From Haliotis asinina (Eukaryota; Mollusca; Gastropoda; Lepetellida; Haliotidae): a stretch of 64,000 nucleotides of DNA. The stretch lies in NCBI RefSeq assembly GCF_037392515.1, contig NC_090280.1, forward strand, positions 58,460,004 through 58,524,003. Reading direction: 5' to 3'. The position numbers and the translations under genes were made by a program. The notes below the pieces were generated by a model. That model saw nothing but the letters and a program-made list of their open reading frames with translations. It did no database searches and had not been told where the DNA came from. Positions 30,583-39,340 of the stretch are shown piece by piece; positions within the stretch are counted from its first letter, which is position 1, and every line of letters begins with the position of its first letter.

Positions 30583-30775
30583 GAGAGTAGCTGCCGGTAA
30601 AAAACAGTGGTGTAACCAACATAAAGTGACCAACCCAACCCGACTGTTGTTGGTTGTAGGTGTAACTGCTGCCTTGGCTATCTCGTGGTTATACGTGGGG
30701 GTACCCTCCCACAGTGAGCCCCCACCCAACAGTGAGCCCCCCACCCCCACGGTAGACCCGCATATCATGTTATAA
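30431..30775 (+). CDS. Single-pass membrane protein with Pro/Thr-rich ectodomain-like region
   Basis: 114 residues. The N-terminal about 45 residues are repetitive and rich in Pro, Thr, Val and Glu (EVTPSQEPPTVRETPLGETP), encoded by a GC-rich minisatellite of CCCCACAGTGA-type units. A basic cluster follows (RQKNPKRVAAGKKQW), then one transmembrane helix (RLLLVVGVTAALAISWLYV, about residues 71-90) and a short Pro/Ser/Glu-rich end. It overlaps the preceding gene by 152 bp in a different frame. Recognised as the kind of small anchored protein seen in Polintons. Function unknown. Confidence 0.6.
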   Translation: MDAAPEVIPPTVMEVTPSQEPPTVRETPLGETPTVREVTPSQTVTRQKNPKRVAAGKKQWCNQHKVTNPTRLLLVVGVTAALAISWLYVGVPSHSEPPPNSEPPTPTVDPHIML

Positions 30776-30801
30776 TTTTAATATTTTATATCATATACAT
30801 A

Positions 30802-31029
30802 ATGTCTGAGGGGAAAACGTTCGTCAACGACGCATACCACGCCACAGTGGTAGCCAGTCTAGCTGTAGGGTACGCTCGGTTGACTAAAATGGTGCTTAAA
30901 CAACCAACTATCAAGCTAGATTTCAACCTGCAGGATATGGGTATGCTCATAATGAACCTTGGTATGGCGATGGCCACAAAAGACATCCTAGTAAAACAAG
31001 GGATCATACCTGAAAATATAATGAAATAA
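30802..31029 (+). CDS. Small conserved hydrophobic protein
   Basis: 75 residues. It begins MSEGKTFVNDAYHATVVASL, continues with a hydrophobic-helical segment (MGMLIMNLGMAMATKDILV) and ends IIPENIMK. The AT-rich leader (TATAATTTTAATATTTTATA) upstream suggests its own promoter. It is followed by the next gene after 8 bp. Probably membrane-associated. No function known to me. Confidence 0.65.
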   Translation: MSEGKTFVNDAYHATVVASLAVGYARLTKMVLKQPTIKLDFNLQDMGMLIMNLGMAMATKDILVKQGIIPENIMK

Positions 31030-31037
31030 ATATAGGG

Positions 31038-31463
31038 ATGGCCACGATAGCTATGATGGTCGGTGGGGCGTTAGTGAATGCCCTGGCATTTTCCGGGAGT
31101 AATTTCCTCTTCTCGAAACTACGAGATGATCACGCGGCTGAAATACAGGAAGAAAGGAAGCGGCACGATCTCGCTACTGAGAAATTACAAAGAGCACAGG
31201 CCGATTACGCTAAAAAACGCCTCCAGAGGATCGATTTCATTAATGAACAACTCCAGCGTGAAAACCATGCCGTTCAAACATTCAACGATGTTGATGAAGC
31301 AATGAAAGAATACTACCTACTAACTGGTAAACAATTGGAACCGCTCAATAAACCCACACTCGCTCAGTACTACACACCATCCAAGGGACAAATGAATCGT
31401 GAACTGGGCTTCATAGTGTTGGGTATAGCAGCTACTGCGTTGGTTGCGAAGCAATTAAATTAA
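31038..31463 (+). CDS. Membrane protein with central coiled coil
   Basis: 141 residues. A glycine/alanine-rich hydrophobic N-terminus (MATIAMMVGGALVNALAFSG) leads to a long charged coiled coil (about residues 30-80). A YYLLTGKQLEPL/QYYTPSKGQ region follows, then a C-terminal transmembrane helix (LGFIVLGIAATALVAKQL). Two hydrophobic ends joined by a coiled coil suit a membrane-bridging virion component. Role inferred only. Confidence 0.65.
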   Translation: MATIAMMVGGALVNALAFSGSNFLFSKLRDDHAAEIQEERKRHDLATEKLQRAQADYAKKRLQRIDFINEQLQRENHAVQTFNDVDEAMKEYYLLTGKQLEPLNKPTLAQYYTPSKGQMNRELGFIVLGIAATALVAKQLN

Positions 31464-31482
31464 AATACCTATATAAGTAAAC

Positions 31483-31749
31483 ATGAGACCCGCTCCATAC
31501 CGATGCGAATACATACTTATGGGGAAGACCGAGGCCTGTGGTAGGAAATGCAGGAATCAGGGGTTCTGTTGTTTCCATATGGGAAGTCCTAACTACACGT
31601 GTTCTGTGTGTGGTATCGGGGTTAAAGGGCACTACTGTCTATGTAAAGCTCACGGAGCGAACGTAGTCAGACATCAACTCATCTACGAGAATAAAAAAGG
31701 CTACATAAAAGAACGTAGGCGACTGCTCAAGATAGACTCCAATGCGTGA
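31483..31749 (+). CDS. Small Cys/His-rich (putative zinc-binding) protein
   Basis: 88 residues with regularly spaced cysteines and histidines: RCEYIL...ACGRKCRNQGFCCFH, then TCSVCGIGVKGHYCLCKAH, followed by a basic tail (KKGYIKERRRLLK). Two zinc-knuckle-like CxxC..CxxH modules can be drawn. This suggests a nucleic-acid-binding or regulatory role, possibly a transcription cofactor. TATATAAG lies only about 12 bp before the start, so the transcript leader must be very short or start elsewhere. Confidence 0.65.
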   Translation: MRPAPYRCEYILMGKTEACGRKCRNQGFCCFHMGSPNYTCSVCGIGVKGHYCLCKAHGANVVRHQLIYENKKGYIKERRRLLKIDSNA

Positions 31750-31809
31750 AAGGGTTATCTCCCTTTACTGTGAACCAATTAGACATTGGTTCTCTTAGGT
31801 GTAAACACT

Positions 31810-34800
31810 ATGTCTACTGTACGCGAGCTCAAGCGGGTCGCAAAACAGAGAGGTGTGATCGGGTATTCTCGAATGCGGAAGTCAGCATTGTTGAGATTAC
31901 TAGGTTTAGAAGCCCCTCCTACGGTAACACAATTAAAAGCTCAAGCAAAACAGCTTGGATACACGGGTTATTCAAACCTGGGGAGAGCCGGGTTAACCGC
32001 ATTGTTATCACATGCCCCCGTAGCAAAACCTCCCACTGTAAAACAACTGAAAGCCGAGGCACACGATTTGGGTTTAGGCGGGTATTCCCGTATGAGAAAA
32101 CCACAGCTTGTAGAATTATTACGACAGAATAGAGCTATTGACCTACAGTTCGTGCGCACTGAGCGCGCTGTAGGCAACTATTTGAGAGGTTGGCGCATGC
32201 ACGTTGATAGAAACATAGACATTACAGATATCAAGCCTCTGATAGCTGATAAGGTCAACCAGGAACTAAATAACCTAGGAAGTATCAAGTTTCAGATCAC
32301 AGTGAAAATGTCGCTCGATAAGCAGGTTGGGAGTACCACTGAATATGTTCAGCCTTACTTCCGAGGTCAACAAGAGGTCGTCACACATACAGAGACCATT
32401 GATACATCAATCGATACCAGTTTTCAGCAGATACGAGAATACCTAGAACGCTACACACACTTGGGGTCCGGGTGGGTTGTAGATAAAATCGATAATGTTT
32501 ATCTAGACATAGCTAACTACGTGCCGTTCAGAGGCGGGTCATACCTAGCCTTGCCTCCCTACTATAGGAACAAACATGCCATAGTAAACGTTAAGAATAG
32601 AGGAAACGATTGCCTGAGGTTAGCTATCAGGTCAGCCTTATTTCCAGCTGGCACTCATTCAGATAGGCTTTCTAGCTATCCCCAAGACGATGGGCTCAAC
32701 TGGGATGGTATAGATGAACCCACCCCCATATCCCAGATCACTAAAGTAGAAAAACAGAATAATCTGGCTATAAATGTCTTTGGGCACGAAGGTAACACAA
32801 CAATAGTACACAGGGTCAGCCCGGTGAAGGATCGCCAAGTTATCAATATATTCATGATCCAACGAGGTGAAAAGTATCACTACACGTGGATAAAACATCT
32901 CAGCCGGTTGTTGCACGACCAGTCGAAACACGATGGGGAAAAACACTTTTGTGTACGATGCCTACACGGTTTCAGTCGAGCTGATTTATTAGAATCCCAC
33001 CGGGATGATTGTCAAGGTGTGGGGCAGACGGCCATACGAGTCGACATGCCTAAGGAAGGTGATAATATCCTAAAATTCAGTAACCACAAGAACCAAATGT
33101 CTGTGCCTTATATCATATACGCCGACTTCGAAGCCTTGGTTGTGGGTGGGGATTCCCCCAGTGGTAGCTTCACCCACAAGACACACGAGCATAAAGCCTG
33201 TTCGTTTGGATACATTGTCGTCCGTTGTGACGGGGAAACGAAAGCTCCGGTAGTGTATAGGGGCCCTGACGCGGCTGAAAGGTTTCTAAAGTGTTTGCAG
33301 GAGGAAGAAAAAATTATTAGGAATGTATTGTATAAAATCGCTCCCATGCGTCTGACCCAAGACGACAAGTTAGCTCACGCTAGTAGCACTAACTGTCACG
33401 TGTGTGACTCACCACTTAACGGTGATTCGGTGAGAGATCACTGCCACATAACTGGTAAGTATAGAGGCGCCGCTCACAACGCGTGCAACCTCAAGCTTAA
33501 AATCAACCCTAAGACAATAAACATCCCCGTTGTCTTTCACAACTTGAGAGGGTACGACTCACACTTGATCATGCAGGCCATCGCGAAAATCGATGGTAAT
33601 ATAACGTGCATCCCCAACAACATGGAGAGATACATCTCCTTCAGCTTAAACGGACTTAGGTTCATTGACTCGTTTCAGTTCCTCCTGTCGTCACTCGACA
33701 ATCTGGTCAAGGCCAACAATACCTTCCCTATCACCGATCGATACACAGACGCCGAGACTAGACCCCTGCTTATGAGAAAGGGTGTGTACCCCTATGAGTA
33801 CATGGATAGTTGGACCAAGTTCACCGAGACCAGACTACCCCCTATTGACTGCTTTTATAGCAAGCTGAATGTGGCGTCCGTCTCACGAGATGATTACTCG
33901 CACGCGACTAACGTATGGAATAAACTGGGTTGTAAGAACCTGGGTGATTATCACGACCTGTACTTGAGGACAGATGTACTGCTGTTAGCCGACGTGTTTG
34001 AAACGTTTAGGCGGACGTGTTTCAAGCAGTATAAACTCGACCCCGCATGGTATTACACCAGCCCAGGTCTGTCGTGGGACGCCTTGCTTAAAAAGACCGG
34101 AGTTAATTTGGAATTGCTCACAGATTACGACATGCACCTATTCATTGAGAAAGGCTTGCGAGGTGGGATTTCCATGGCATCCAAACGATACGCGAAAGCA
34201 AATAATCAATACGTGAAAGGTTACGATCCTAACAAACCAACCAATCACATTCTCTACCTCGACGCAAACAACCTGTACGGCTGGGCCATGAGTCAGTATC
34301 TACCTACAGGGGGATTCGAATGGGTACCCCACGTTGATGTTATGGGGGTTGCACCAGATTCGAACAAAGGGTATATCCTCGAGGTTGACTTAGAGTATAC
34401 CAAGGAATTACACACATCACATAACAGCTACCCCCTGGCCCCCGAACGTATGAGGGTTAACCCAGACTGGATGTCTGAGTACCAACATAACTTGTCAGGT
34501 GGGCGTGTGACAGACGTTGAAAAACTCGTGCCTAACTTAATGAATAAGACCAAATACATCGTTCACTATCGCAACCTACAGCTGTACGTGTCGTTGGGTA
34601 TGAGGCTGACCAAAATACACAGGGTGCTCATGTTCGACCAGAGCCCATGGATGGAGCCCTACATCAGAATGAACACAGACCTACGGAAAAAAGCCACCAG
34701 TGATTTTGAGAAAAATCTCTACAAGCTCATGAACAACTCGGTGTTTGGTAAGACTATGGAGAACCTGAGGAAACGCGTGACCGTGAAGCTGGTTTGGTCA

Positions 34801-35499
34801 AGTGAGGAAGACAAGCTCAGGAGATTGATAGCCAGTCCGGCATTCAACCGTAGTAAGATATTCACAGACAACCTGGTTGCCCTACACATGAAGAAAAGCC
34901 ACATAAAATTCAACCGGCCTGTTTACGTGGGGATGAGCATCCTCGATTTATCCAAACACCTGATGTACGACTTTTACTACAACGAGCTCAAGAAACAGTA
35001 CGGTGACAGGTGTGAAGTGCTGTACACTGACACGGATTCCCTGCTGATGGAGATTCGAACCGAGGACGTGTACGAGGACATGAAAAAACACCTCGATTTA
35101 TACGACACCAGCAACTACCCTAAGACCCATGCCATACACAGTACGGTAAATAAAAAGGTCCTAGGTAAGATGAAGGACGAGTGTGCTGGCACGCCCATAG
35201 CCGAGTACATAGGTTTGAGACCTAAGATGTACTCCATACTGAAAGCCGACAATAGTGAGATCCGGAAGGCTAAGGGGGTTAAGAAGTATGTGGTGAAACA
35301 ACACATCAAACACGCCAGATTCAAGGAAGCCCTGTTCAAGACCCGTACCTTTAGACATAAAATGAACACACTTAGAAGTGATGGACATAAGATATACGGA
35401 CTGACTATAAACAAGACGTCCCTGTCGCCTATGGACACGAAACGTTGGATAGCTATTGATGGGATAAACACATACGCGTATGGACATGAAAAAATTTGA
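31810..35499 (+). CDS. PolB: Protein-primed family B DNA polymerase
   Basis: 1,229 residues (start at MSTVRELKRVAKQRGVIGYS; an ATG eight codons upstream is alternative). It replicates the linear element by protein priming. Three tandem SAP/Rho-N-like repeats are at residues 3-32, 38-66 and 76-105. A CxxC...H...C finger is at about 381-402. Exonuclease motifs are YADFEAL (Exo I, Asp 439), NLRGYDSH (Exo II, 578-585) and DVLLLADVFE (Exo III, 722). An endonuclease VII/HNH-like zinc cluster (CHVC ... DHCHITGKYRG ... CN) lies at 529-560 between Exo I and II. Polymerase motifs A (LYLDANNLYGWAMS, Asp 818), B (NNSVFGKTMEN, about 975) and C (YTDTDSLL, 1072) are intact. It overlaps the integrase by 20 bp. 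All key acidic residues are present, so it appears functional. Confidence 0.96.
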   Translation: MSTVRELKRVAKQRGVIGYSRMRKSALLRLLGLEAPPTVTQLKAQAKQLGYTGYSNLGRAGLTALLSHAPVAKPPTVKQLKAEAHDLGLGGYSRMRKPQLVELLRQNRAIDLQFVRTERAVGNYLRGWRMHVDRNIDITDIKPLIADKVNQELNNLGSIKFQITVKMSLDKQVGSTTEYVQPYFRGQQEVVTHTETIDTSIDTSFQQIREYLERYTHLGSGWVVDKIDNVYLDIANYVPFRGGSYLALPPYYRNKHAIVNVKNRGNDCLRLAIRSALFPAGTHSDRLSSYPQDDGLNWDGIDEPTPISQITKVEKQNNLAINVFGHEGNTTIVHRVSPVKDRQVINIFMIQRGEKYHYTWIKHLSRLLHDQSKHDGEKHFCVRCLHGFSRADLLESHRDDCQGVGQTAIRVDMPKEGDNILKFSNHKNQMSVPYIIYADFEALVVGGDSPSGSFTHKTHEHKACSFGYIVVRCDGETKAPVVYRGPDAAERFLKCLQEEEKIIRNVLYKIAPMRLTQDDKLAHASSTNCHVCDSPLNGDSVRDHCHITGKYRGAAHNACNLKLKINPKTINIPVVFHNLRGYDSHLIMQAIAKIDGNITCIPNNMERYISFSLNGLRFIDSFQFLLSSLDNLVKANNTFPITDRYTDAETRPLLMRKGVYPYEYMDSWTKFTETRLPPIDCFYSKLNVASVSRDDYSHATNVWNKLGCKNLGDYHDLYLRTDVLLLADVFETFRRTCFKQYKLDPAWYYTSPGLSWDALLKKTGVNLELLTDYDMHLFIEKGLRGGISMASKRYAKANNQYVKGYDPNKPTNHILYLDANNLYGWAMSQYLPTGGFEWVPHVDVMGVAPDSNKGYILEVDLEYTKELHTSHNSYPLAPERMRVNPDWMSEYQHNLSGGRVTDVEKLVPNLMNKTKYIVHYRNLQLYVSLGMRLTKIHRVLMFDQSPWMEPYIRMNTDLRKKATSDFEKNLYKLMNNSVFGKTMENLRKRVTVKLVWSSEEDKLRRLIASPAFNRSKIFTDNLVALHMKKSHIKFNRPVYVGMSILDLSKHLMYDFYYNELKKQYGDRCEVLYTDTDSLLMEIRTEDVYEDMKKHLDLYDTSNYPKTHAIHSTVNKKVLGKMKDECAGTPIAEYIGLRPKMYSILKADNSEIRKAKGVKKYVVKQHIKHARFKEALFKTRTFRHKMNTLRSDGHKIYGLTINKTSLSPMDTKRWIAIDGINTYAYGHEKI

Positions 35500-36448
35500 G
35501 GCTATTTACTACAGCCCGCGTGGGTACTGGAAAGGAGCTAGCGCAGTAGATAAGCTAGCTAAAATAGCGCGAGTACCCCCGGAGGAAGCCAAAGCGTGGC
35601 TTGAAAAACAAGCCCTGTGGCAGATCTATTTGCCGGCACCACGCTACGTGCCTAGAAGGAGGTTCGGCATTAACACACCTAATAGCGTTCACCAGGCAGA
35701 CCTACTGTTCCTACCCCACGACAAGAGGTACAAGTATGCCTTAACCGTAGTGGACGTAGCCAGTCGTTACAAGGAAGCCGAACCCTTGACCACGAAAGAT
35801 TCGGCCCAGGTAGCCAGAGGATTCGAACGCATATACAAACGCAGTCCGCTGACGTGGCCAACAGAGCTGCAAGTTGACGCCGGACGGGAGTTCATGGGTG
35901 CCGTGTCACAACTGCTAGCCAAACACGATACAAAGGTCAGGCGTGGCATGGCCGGAGCCCATCGCAGCCAAGCCATAGTTGAGAGATTTAATAGGACTTT
36001 GGCTGAGCGCTTGTTCGGCCATCAGTATGCTAGGGAGATGGCCACCCCTGGAAAACGATCGACTGAATGGGTCACGAGGTTACCCAAGGTGGTGTCGGCA
36101 ATCAACCATGAAGTCACCCGTCTCACCGGTAAGAAACCGGCAGACGCTATCAAACTAAAATCAATAGTTGCAGAGTCGGCCGCTCCATTGCGTGGGAAGG
36201 AGAAACAGATACCAGATAGGGCCCTAGTGAGGTATCTATACCAGCCGGGGGAACACGAGGGTGATAGCCGTAAGCGAGCCACCGATCCTATATGGTCAGT
36301 CAAAACTTACAACATAGATAAAGTGGATATGAAAGCCGACGAACCTAACTTATACTACTTGAGGGATGGGCCGGGTAGGGGGTTTGTAAGAGAAGAATTA
36401 TTGATCGTACCGTACGGCACAGTGTTACCTCCAACACACGTTAAGTAG
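35480..36448 (+). CDS. INT: Retroviral-type DDE integrase of the Polinton
   Basis: 322 residues. It inserts the linear element into chromosomal DNA, generating the short target duplication. Catalytic acids are seen as HQADLLFLP (Asp 74), LQVDAGREF (Asp 133) and HRSQAIVERFNRTL (Glu 168). The last two are separated by 34 residues. No N-terminal HHCC zinc finger is apparent. A basic, beta-rich C-terminal region (KRATDPIWSVKTYNIDKVDM, then PGRGFVREELLIVPYG) is the chromo/SH3-like DNA-binding part. It starts within the last codons of the polymerase. Its last about 65 codons fall inside the right TIR, so an almost identical partial copy exists in the left TIR. Confidence 0.96.
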   Translation: MDMKKFEAIYYSPRGYWKGASAVDKLAKIARVPPEEAKAWLEKQALWQIYLPAPRYVPRRRFGINTPNSVHQADLLFLPHDKRYKYALTVVDVASRYKEAEPLTTKDSAQVARGFERIYKRSPLTWPTELQVDAGREFMGAVSQLLAKHDTKVRRGMAGAHRSQAIVERFNRTLAERLFGHQYAREMATPGKRSTEWVTRLPKVVSAINHEVTRLTGKKPADAIKLKSIVAESAAPLRGKEKQIPDRALVRYLYQPGEHEGDSRKRATDPIWSVKTYNIDKVDMKADEPNLYYLRDGPGRGFVREELLIVPYGTVLPPTHVK

Positions 36449-36560
36449 TAGGGGTAATAGTAGCAAGAGCTAATGGCCCAACCAAAGCCTTATTTACTAA
36501 ATAAGGCTTTGTAGAGACATTTCTTGAAAGTGGTCCAGAACTGTCATTGTATATACTACT
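36248..36560. repeat. Polinton right terminal inverted repeat
   Basis: Inverted counterpart of 22,285-22,628. It includes the integrase 3' end (to 36,448) and about 110 bp of non-coding end sequence with the hairpin AAAGCCTTATTTA/TAAATAAGGCTTT at 36,484-36,510. It terminates ...GTATATACTACT. Family knowledge suggests the termini are the protein-primed replication origins. Confidence 0.93.
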
Positions 36561-36565
36561 ACTTT
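36561..36565. repeat. Right target-site duplication ACTTT
   Basis: ACTTT directly follows the CTACT terminus and equals 22,280-22,284. Confidence 0.7.
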
Positions 36566-37615
36566 GAATAAGCGCAAAAACATATAACAGGTGTTACCAG
36601 TATGTCCGATGCATTGTGAATTATTTTATGACTTCCTCAAAAAGGGGCAGTCTGTGATTTCCTAGATAAAGTATGCTGCCTAAACCTCGACATCATATAC
36701 TCTTTAAAAAAAAGTAGGGCATAATGAACTTTCAATATGGATAGGAAGTGTAAACGTTAACAAACATTTCAAGGACAGACATCCTATGAACGCACCACCA
36801 TTTCCCTCTGTTACCACCCCTAAACACAACTCATGATATGCACGTGCACAACGCAGTAGCCCCATACACGTGCATGGGGTCCCATTCTTGATTTTGAAGT
36901 TTTTCAAGAAAGTCGAGAATTCACTTAGAACGTTAATTTTGACACTCATCTTGCACCACACATTTGTTAGTGTTTGTTTCTAGTCGTTTGATTTTAAATG
37001 AAAATCGTATACCTGCAAATTGTATACCGTATACCAATCATCTTTCAAAAGCGACTACATTCCACATAACTATGGTTATGAGGAAGTGCAAATGGTGATG
37101 CACTCTCAAAACATTCAATAATATCATATCAACATTGATTGGCTCCCATAAATCTCTTAAATATTCTTAATTGTAAATATAAAAATGAAGACCTACTACT
37201 TTTTATCTATAGTATATATAGATATACTGCTGAGTTTGAAATCAAAATTCATTTGTAACCATTTGTTTCATAGTTTTCTTATGAAACTAGGAATGGAATT
37301 GTAACCAGAGGTGTTTGTGGTGTCTAGTTTCACTTTCACACGAAACTATTCGGATCGGCTGAAAGGTAGGTCATTGCCTGAATAGGTTAATGAGCCATGA
37401 GCAGACACCAAGTATCTGGAGTTTTGTAGATAAGTAGATAACTAATCTACTGAATTCTTATCATTATTACCACCTATGAAAAGCCTTAATATCACCAGAA
37501 AAACAATTTTGATGCATTTCGTCAAATTCCGCCAAGCTTGTTCAATGTTCATTCGGATCAGTGATAATTAAGTTTATGCGCGGACCAAATCTTAATGTTG
37601 ATAAAACGCCAATGC
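36566..37615. other. Non-coding stretch right of the Polinton
   Basis: AT-rich host sequence with no gene recognised. It does not continue the internal Polinton sequence found left of the element. Confidence 0.5.
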
Positions 37616-37730
37616 CATCTATCTATTTATCTATCTATCTCTCTCTCTCTCACGCACACACATACATACACGATCTCTCTCTCTCACACACACTCTCACA
37701 CATTCTCACACATGCACACACTCACTCTCA

Positions 37731-37769
<39 letters not shown>

Positions 37770-37770
37770 T
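37616..37770. repeat. Compound microsatellite (TCTA)n(CT)n(CA)n
   Basis: TCTA units pass to CT runs, CACACATACATACA, and further CT and CA runs. Open frames across it are artefacts. Confidence 0.9.
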
Positions 37771-38204
37771 ACGCAAGAATTTCCGAGAAAACGTTTATGT
37801 ATGTAAGGAAAATATGTAAGAATTTATTTTAATCCTCAAAGAGACGTAAGTCTTTTCTTCTTAACAGATATCGCAATAATCAAAGTAAAACATCGATACA
37901 TCGTGGTCCATATGAAGTGATATATTGAGATATACAACAATGTAAAACTTATCGATTCACTACTAGTGTGCATACTTCATTTAATGTCATTACTACAAGG
38001 AAATAGTGATTGCCCACGAGAGTGCATCCACGAGAGGTCAGAACCTGGTGTGACCACAGTTATGAGTGTTTAGCTCCTCCATGTTGCAGACTAATAGTGT
38101 CATGTGCTATGGAATTTGCATCCACTGTTCTTGCAACACGCTGGAAAGATGTGAGAGTGTAGACGTTCATGTACACATCCATCGCGTTTAACCGACACAT
38201 TCTT
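37771..38204. other. Non-coding stretch
   Basis: Nothing recognised. Confidence 0.4.
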
Positions 38205-38790
38205 TAGTTAACATCCAAGGATCTGGACTTCCATGACGTTCATGTGCATATCTATAGATCGTAAGCGACAAATGCTCTGGTTCAGATCCGAAGACCTTGA
38301 AGCCTATGACGTTCGTGTACATATATATCGAGTTTATCCCAGATATACTCTGGTTCAGATCCAAAGGTCTTGAAGCCTGTGACATATATATCGAGTTTAT
38401 CCAGGAGATGCTGTTATTCAGATCCGATGACGTTCGTGTACATATATATCGAGTTTATCCCAGAGATGCTGTGGTTCAGATCCGAAGACGTTCGTGTACA
38501 TATATATCGAGTTTATCCCAGAGATGCTCTAGTTCAGATCCGGAGACCTTGAAACCTATGACGTTCGTGTACATATATATCGAGTTTATCCGAGAGATAC
38601 TCTGGGATAAGATCCGAAGGCCTTGAAGCCTATGACGTTCGTGTACATATATATCGAGTTTATCCCAGAGATGCTCTAATTGAGATCCGAAGACGTTCGT
38701 GTACATATATATCGAGTTTATCCCAGAGATGCTCTAGTTTAGATCCGAAGACGTTCGTGTACATATGTATCGAGTTTATCTGTGTGTTTA
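38205..38790. repeat. Tandem repeat with variable unit length (GACGTTCGTGTACATATATA + TCGAGTTTATCCCAGAGATG type)
   Basis: About eight to nine units sharing GACGTTCGTGTACATATATA, TCGAGTTTATCCCAGAGATG and CT(C/G)TGGTTCAGATCCGAAGA. Some carry an extra CCTTGAAGCCTAT segment, so unit length alternates between roughly 57 and 75 bp. The open frames on both strands are by-products. Confidence 0.85.
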
Positions 38791-39340
38791 TACCGTTATG
38801 TCGTCAGTCCCCTTGAACCACGACCAAGTTAGATCACCGCGAGTTGGATTTGGCAAGACCCACAAACACACTTCCGATGCTCAACATGTTGATCAGTTGA
38901 ACATATTTCGACCCCAAACCTTCATTTCGACGTCGGTAACCACCCTTAATCTATCTCGGCGTTTGAAACAGGCGACAGACCCTGATGTAGCGATGCTGTG
39001 CACTGGAGATGGCTCTTGGTCTACCAGTTATTGGCCTGACGCGGGTATACCGAGCTCAGTAACAGGTGTACGTGAAAACGTTAAATGCAGACAGGGATTC
39101 TCCAGCTCATAGACGTCAAATGGTTATACTGTGATTGGAAACATTTTCCAAACTTCCAGTTAGTCAACACTGATTCACGATAGACCTTCACAGACCTTGA
39201 CTATGCTTCCATTATCTTGACATTTTCGAAGAGCGTTGTAAAAATGCGATCTAAAGCTACAAAGGTATAAAACCTAATGACTGAGACAGGACACTTAAAA
39301 GATTTCAATGTCTTGAAAAAACAACTTCAAATTAAATGCT
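38791..39340. other. Non-coding stretch
   Basis: A 115-codon plus frame begins inside the repeat and has no recognisable domain. No gene supported. Confidence 0.35.

Larger units (their letters stand above)
22285..36560. mobile_element. Polinton/Maverick (adintovirus-like) integrated element, about 14.3 kb
   Basis: The defining set is present in one unit bounded by inverted repeats: protein-primed DNA polymerase B, retroviral-type integrase, packaging ATPase, double-jelly-roll major capsid and probable penton, together with membrane and fibre-like proteins. Ends are AGTAGTATATAC...GTATATACTACT, typical of Polintons (AG...CT). Such elements are self-replicating transposons with virion-type gene sets and are proposed to form particles. 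The element is slightly shorter than the common 15-20 kb. Polymerase, integrase, ATPase and capsid frames are intact, three other genes carry frame breaks, and no adenain-like protease is visible. TIR copies differ at only a few positions, so the insertion is fairly recent. Confidence 0.96.

Noticed and set aside
38297..38706. Open frames with repeated YIEFI and YTNV motifs
   Set aside because: Translations of the 38.2-38.8 kb tandem repeat.
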